From positions 1-54,223 of the forward strand of contig JAHZGC010000028.1 of the NCBI GenBank assembly GCA_019421015.1: a stretch of DNA of 54,223 nucleotides, given 5' to 3'. The DNA is from Coriobacteriaceae bacterium (GTDB lineage: Bacteria > Actinomycetota > Coriobacteriia > Coriobacteriales > UMGS124). Made by a program: the position numbers and the translations under genes. Below are positions 51,541 to 54,223 of the stretch, piece after piece (within the stretch, counting starts at the first letter, position 1; every line of letters starts with the position of its first letter). Under the pieces are notes generated by a model, which saw only the letters and a program-made list of their open reading frames with translations, made no database searches and was not told the DNA's origin.

Positions 51541-51812
51541 TGCTGGAAGCGCACTGGAAAAATCGGGGTTTCTCGAAGAGACTGGAAAACAATAAAGTTT
51601 CCCAAGTTTCGCAAAAAGCTGTTCTGAACTGGTGATTTACCGACTGTGCATTTCGCACGTTTCGCGGGTAGCTACCTTGCTAACAGCTTGGGAAGCTTTT
51701 GCCCTGCAAGCCTTCCTGCGGTTCATGAATCCCTTCTGACCTGCCCCTTTCTTGAATGTCAGACATTACAACTACCAGATACTGGAAAGTATACTGGAAA
51801 AAACTGGAAGAA
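51541..51812. repeat. Iteron-like short repeats upstream of parA
   Basis: ACTGGAA(A/G) occurs directly at 51553, 51581, 51781, 51793 and 51803, and TTTCGCA about four times between 51530 and 51660. A GTTTCTC/GAGAC palindrome lies at 51568-51582. The region has no gene, is AT-richer than its surroundings, and suits an origin or a ParB centromere. Confidence 0.5.
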
Positions 51813-51835
51813 TTAACCCCCTTTGAAACGCAAAA

Positions 51836-51865
51836 CGGGCACCATCGAGAAGCGATGATGCCCGG
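51836..51865 (-). terminator. Terminator of tRNA-Gly
   Basis: CGGGCACCATCG pairs with CGATGATGCCCG (one mismatch) and is followed on the minus strand by TTTTG, a few bases after the tRNA end. Confidence 0.8.
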
Positions 51866-51872
51866 TCAGGTC

Positions 51873-51946
51873 TGGAGCGGGCGACGGGAATCGAACCCGC
51901 GTTGTAAGCTTGGGAAGCTCAAGTTCTACCATTGAACCACGCCCGC
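51873..51946 (-). tRNA. tRNA-Gly (anticodon CCC)
   Basis: The cloverleaf can be drawn in full: 7-bp acceptor stem GCGGGCG / CGCCCGC, D arm, anticodon stem TGAGC / GCTTA around loop TTCCCAA (anticodon CCC), a T arm with GTTCGATTC, discriminator T and an encoded CCA. It reads GGG codons. It separates the ParA side from the integrase side and is a likely integration target. Confidence 0.95.
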
Positions 51947-51985
51947 AATCAAGCGAATGACAGTATAGCGTATCGCGCAGCTTTG

Positions 51986-53386
51986 TCACCGGAAATCCTC
52001 CTCAAGTCCATGCTTTTCCCTGCCGTTCACGAGTCCCGGGACGAGCCTGCCGACGTACCGGTCCGCGAGCCCCCTCGTGGTGGCTGGGATGAACCCGACG
52101 TACAGGTCGAGCGTGTAGGACGCGTCGGCGTGCCCGAGAAGCGCCGACACCGTCTTGATGTTCTCGCCCCGGGCGAGGTTGATGGTCGCGAACGTGTGTC
52201 GGAGGGCGTAGGGCCGCGTGCCGGCGAACCCCGCTTTCCGGACGAACGCGTTCCATCTCTTCTTGAACGAGTTGTAGCTCCAGGGGTTGCCCGTCTCGCC
52301 CAGAAGCGGCGTCGAGCTCCTAAGGACGAGCCCCATCTCGTCGAGCGCGCGCCTCTTCTCCTCGATCCACGCCTCCACGACCGACGCCGTGTACCTGTCG
52401 AGCGGGACCGTGCGCATCGAGCTGTCCGACTTGGTGTAGTTCTCTATCCTTCCCGCGCGCAGGGCCGCCACGATCCGCATCTGCGCGTCTTCCCCCTCCT
52501 CTGCGGGGACGAAGGTCCCGACGCGCTGGGCGAGCATCTCCTCGGGGCGCATGCCCGTGGAGAACAGGATGAGCACGGCCACCTTGGTCATGTCGAGGGG
52601 GAGGGACGACGCCTCCTCGAGGAACGCCTCTGCCTCGTCCTCCATCAGCGGGTCGATGAGAGGTCTGCCCTTCCTGAAGCCCTTGGAGAGGAAGCGCTTC
52701 TTGGCGACGTTGCGCCCGACGTGCTCGCGATCGACGGCATCGTTGAGGACCTCGCGCACGAACTTGAGCACCTTGGACTGCATCGCCGGCCCGGCGACGC
52801 GTACGGGCGAGAAGGGGGCCCTCCTCTTGAGCCTCCCCTCCTGCCGCAGCCTCTCCCTGTTCTCCTCCTCGCGTCTCCTCTTCTCGAGCGCCCACTCCTC
52901 GGACAGGCGGGGCACCGCGAGCACGCACCGCTCGACGTCCTCGGCGACGAGCTCCTTCAGGGGAATCGACCCTATCGTCGCCTTGGCGTACTTCAGGTAA
53001 CGCCTTTCGTTGGCGGTCGACGCGGGGGAGATCACCCCGACTCGGCGCTCGACATACCGCTCCGCGTACTCCCCGAAGGGCATCGCTGCCCAGGCGGCGG
53101 CGTCGAGCGAGCCCCCGCCCCGTGCCTCGAGCGCGAGGTCGAGGACCGCGTTCTTCTCCTCCTCGAACGCGCGGACCTGCCCTTTGAGGTCGATCTTCTT
53201 GTTGAGGGCGAACACCACGCGGGTGAGTTTCTTCTTCCCGCCGAAATGACGACGGTGCTCCTCGGGGATGCGGATGGTGAGCTCGTAGGCGGTGGTGCGC
53301 GAATCCTTGCGCTTTCGCCGCGGCGTGCCGCGCCTCGCGGCCGCCTCGTCGAGGTTGTATGGTTTGTCGCAGTGAAGCAGCTGCAT
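51986..53386 (-). CDS. int: Tyrosine recombinase (integrase)
   Basis: 466 residues. A basic N-terminal region binds arm sites, a SAM-like core-binding domain lies near 110-170, and the catalytic domain carries Arg in STGMRPEE, the His-x-x-Arg box as YALRHTFATI, the second His in LLGHADASYTLDLY, and the nucleophile Tyr in that same segment. All catalytic residues appear intact. Its stop is 40 bases from the 5' end of tRNA-Gly, unusual because such integrases normally lie beyond the tRNA 3' end. Confidence 0.93.
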   Translation of the reverse strand: MQLLHCDKPYNLDEAAARRGTPRRKRKDSRTTAYELTIRIPEEHRRHFGGKKKLTRVVFALNKKIDLKGQVRAFEEEKNAVLDLALEARGGGSLDAAAWAAMPFGEYAERYVERRVGVISPASTANERRYLKYAKATIGSIPLKELVAEDVERCVLAVPRLSEEWALEKRRREEENRERLRQEGRLKRRAPFSPVRVAGPAMQSKVLKFVREVLNDAVDREHVGRNVAKKRFLSKGFRKGRPLIDPLMEDEAEAFLEEASSLPLDMTKVAVLILFSTGMRPEEMLAQRVGTFVPAEEGEDAQMRIVAALRAGRIENYTKSDSSMRTVPLDRYTASVVEAWIEEKRRALDEMGLVLRSSTPLLGETGNPWSYNSFKKRWNAFVRKAGFAGTRPYALRHTFATINLARGENIKTVSALLGHADASYTLDLYVGFIPATTRGLADRYVGRLVPGLVNGREKHGLEEDFR

Positions 53387-53399
53387 GGGTTGTCGTTCG

Positions 53400-53678
53400 T
53401 CAAGCGGACTGCAGGCCCTCGCGGCCCTCGTCCTTATACAGGTAGTTCAGCAGGGCGAGCTTCGGCACGAGCCACTTCTTGCCGACGCGGCAGCCCTTGA
53501 GCTCACCGCGGGCGAGGAGGCGGCGCACCTCCTGGCTGGTGGCGCAGGTGAACTCCGCGACCTGGGCGGAGGTCATCATGTACGGGTAGTCCTCCAGCAT
53601 GAAGAGGTAGAGCCCGTCCGGGTCGGCGGCGCGCAGTCGCTCCACGTCTATGCCGACCTCGCCGTGGATGTCGTTCAT
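53400..53678 (-). CDS. xis: Excisionase-type helix-turn-helix protein
   Basis: 92 residues after AAGGAGAGCG. The MerR-like/excisionase fold is visible: MMTSAQVAEFTCATSQEVRRLLARGELKGCRVGKKWLVPKLALLNYL. It directly precedes int on the same strand with 13 bases between, the usual xis-int order. It would bend the attachment-site DNA and direct excision. Confidence 0.82.
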   Translation of the reverse strand: MNDIHGEVGIDVERLRAADPDGLYLFMLEDYPYMMTSAQVAEFTCATSQEVRRLLARGELKGCRVGKKWLVPKLALLNYLYKDEGREGLQSA

Positions 53679-53733
53679 TTCGCTCTCCTTCTCTCGTTTC
53701 GGTCCCAATCGGGATGATGACCCGTTTCCAGCA

Positions 53734-53774
53734 TGGCGCAACCCTGCAGGCGGCCCATCTGCACCGTTGCGCCA
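53734..53774. repeat. 9-bp inverted repeat near xis (possible attachment-site arm)
   Basis: TGGCGCAAC / GTTGCGCCA, with inner TGCA-like pairs, lies about 55 bases upstream of xis. The surrounding stretch 53679-54174 has no confident gene and turns AT-rich; two overlapping short frames on opposite strands near 53910-54146 cannot be chosen between. Confidence 0.5.
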
Positions 53775-54174
53775 GGGTGCGGCGTGGAGTATGGACCACC
53801 GGTTTCTCGGCGCGCGCCTCATTTCTCGACAGCGTACACACATTGTTCGCGTTCGGCGCCGCAGACCCCTTTTCTCAGGATTTTTGTTCCGAATTGAGAT
53901 ACAGACGATCAGAGGCTATCCTGCTCATCAGGATGCTTGCATACTTTGATGGTGCGAGTTGCGGACATGCAAGAGCTACGCGTTTGGTTCGTTTTCAGCG
54001 GTGTTGGAAGTATCGGCTCAATGAAAAGCCAAGTCGACATTTTCGTAGACCGAGGTTTAGAAATGGCTTTTCTCGCTTGCACAGACATGGTGCATAAAAG
54101 CGTTTTGCTTGGGAATTCTAACGAAATAAATAACCACATAACGTAAATGCAGCCATAGATACAAAAGGAATCGA

Positions 54175-54223
54175 ATGGCCAGAGAGGACTGCGCTTACCG
54201 ATGGTCGATTCTTGACAGGCAAA
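54175..54223 (+). CDS. Start of an unknown gene (partial)
   Basis: An ATG with AAAAGGAA at five bases begins MAREDCAYRWSILDRQ and runs off the window edge. The upstream DNA is AT-rich, suggesting the next accessory segment. Too short to name. Confidence 0.4.
   Translation, partial: MAREDCAYRWSILDRQ

Larger units (their letters stand above)
35409..51872. mobile_element. Mobilizable/plasmid-like element (relaxase, ParAB, replication-type protein, efflux cargo)
   Basis: Almost all genes lie on the minus strand in one long train: relaxase, MobC, small HTH proteins, YjdF, YraN, MATE, DUF3846, ParB-like, replication-type protein, ParB, ParA. No type IV secretion genes are present, so it would need a helper for transfer. 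The left limit is taken at the IS, which probably removed the true end; the right limit is taken at tRNA-Gly. No matching direct repeats that would prove either limit are seen. Confidence 0.6.

Noticed and set aside
51568..51582. Consensus parS site
   Set aside because: The palindrome near GTTTCTCGAAGAGAC has two mismatches and lacks the CACGTG centre of chromosomal parS; kept only as part of the iteron-like region.
51932..53500. Plus-strand frame opposite the integrase
   Set aside because: The integrase motifs on the minus strand are complete; this frame is a shadow and also runs over the tRNA border.
53909..54146. Short genes on either strand
   Set aside because: Two overlapping frames on opposite strands, neither with a good ribosome site or known motif; cannot be chosen between.

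Overview
The window is high-GC, densely coded DNA that reads as a chromosomal segment of an anaerobic actinobacterium of the class Coriobacteriia. The clues are Tat-exported, fumarate-reductase-like FAD/FMN flavoproteins, membrane-anchored LuxR regulators, a TSCPD/Rrf2 pair, an MtrAB-like two-component system and PadR/DUF1700 genes. The genus cannot be fixed from sequence alone.

Layout. 1-6.75 kb is a decay zone: the end of a sodium:solute symporter, an internally deleted IS3-type transposase, a headless acyltransferase, an rfbB fragment, a frameshifted multihaem cytochrome, a truncated sensor kinase, headless ATPase and AlbA_2 genes, and an intact HepT/MntA toxin-antitoxin pair with a second copy whose toxin has lost its core. 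6.9-12.2 kb holds a LysR regulator, a Tat flavoprotein and a PadR/DUF1700 operon with a visible operator. 12.9-18.2 kb carries a kinase, a PP2C phosphatase and a vWA protein (a TerY-P-like triad), divergent from a TIR/deoxyribosyltransferase-like protein with TPR-like repeats: a candidate phospho-signalling conflict system. 18.8-26.7 kb is conserved chromosome (TSCPD, Rrf2, cytidylate-kinase-like, Tat protein, response regulator/kinase, purC). A DUF4143 ATPase gene at 26.9-28.2 kb is bracketed by 27-bp direct repeats that duplicate the end of the preceding gene. A LuxR regulator is divergent from an FMN-binding flavoprotein at 28.6-32.2 kb.

33.5-54.2 kb is accessory. A LuxR gene is cut by an IS5-family element. 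Beyond it lies a mobilizable element with relaxase, MobC, two small HTH proteins, YjdF, YraN, a MATE efflux pump behind an apparent attenuator, two ParB-like proteins, ParA, a replication-type protein, a frameshifted AlbA_2 gene and a HEPN-like/SEC-C protein. It ends at tRNA-Gly(CCC), and a tyrosine integrase with an excisionase lies on the far side of that tRNA.

The most striking non-coding signal is a repeat family found only between genes. Three copies (19597-19808, 32360-32571, 32652-32863) are each exactly 212 bp. Each has three forward and two inverted 27-bp units, set 41-42 bp apart, with a central gap of 34-35 bp. Related arrays lie at 12310-12531, 9981-10127 and 18371-18567. A second unexplained signal is a triple-nested hairpin repeated in front of three genes of the mobile element; it could be a structured leader RNA or an Frpo-like single-strand promoter.
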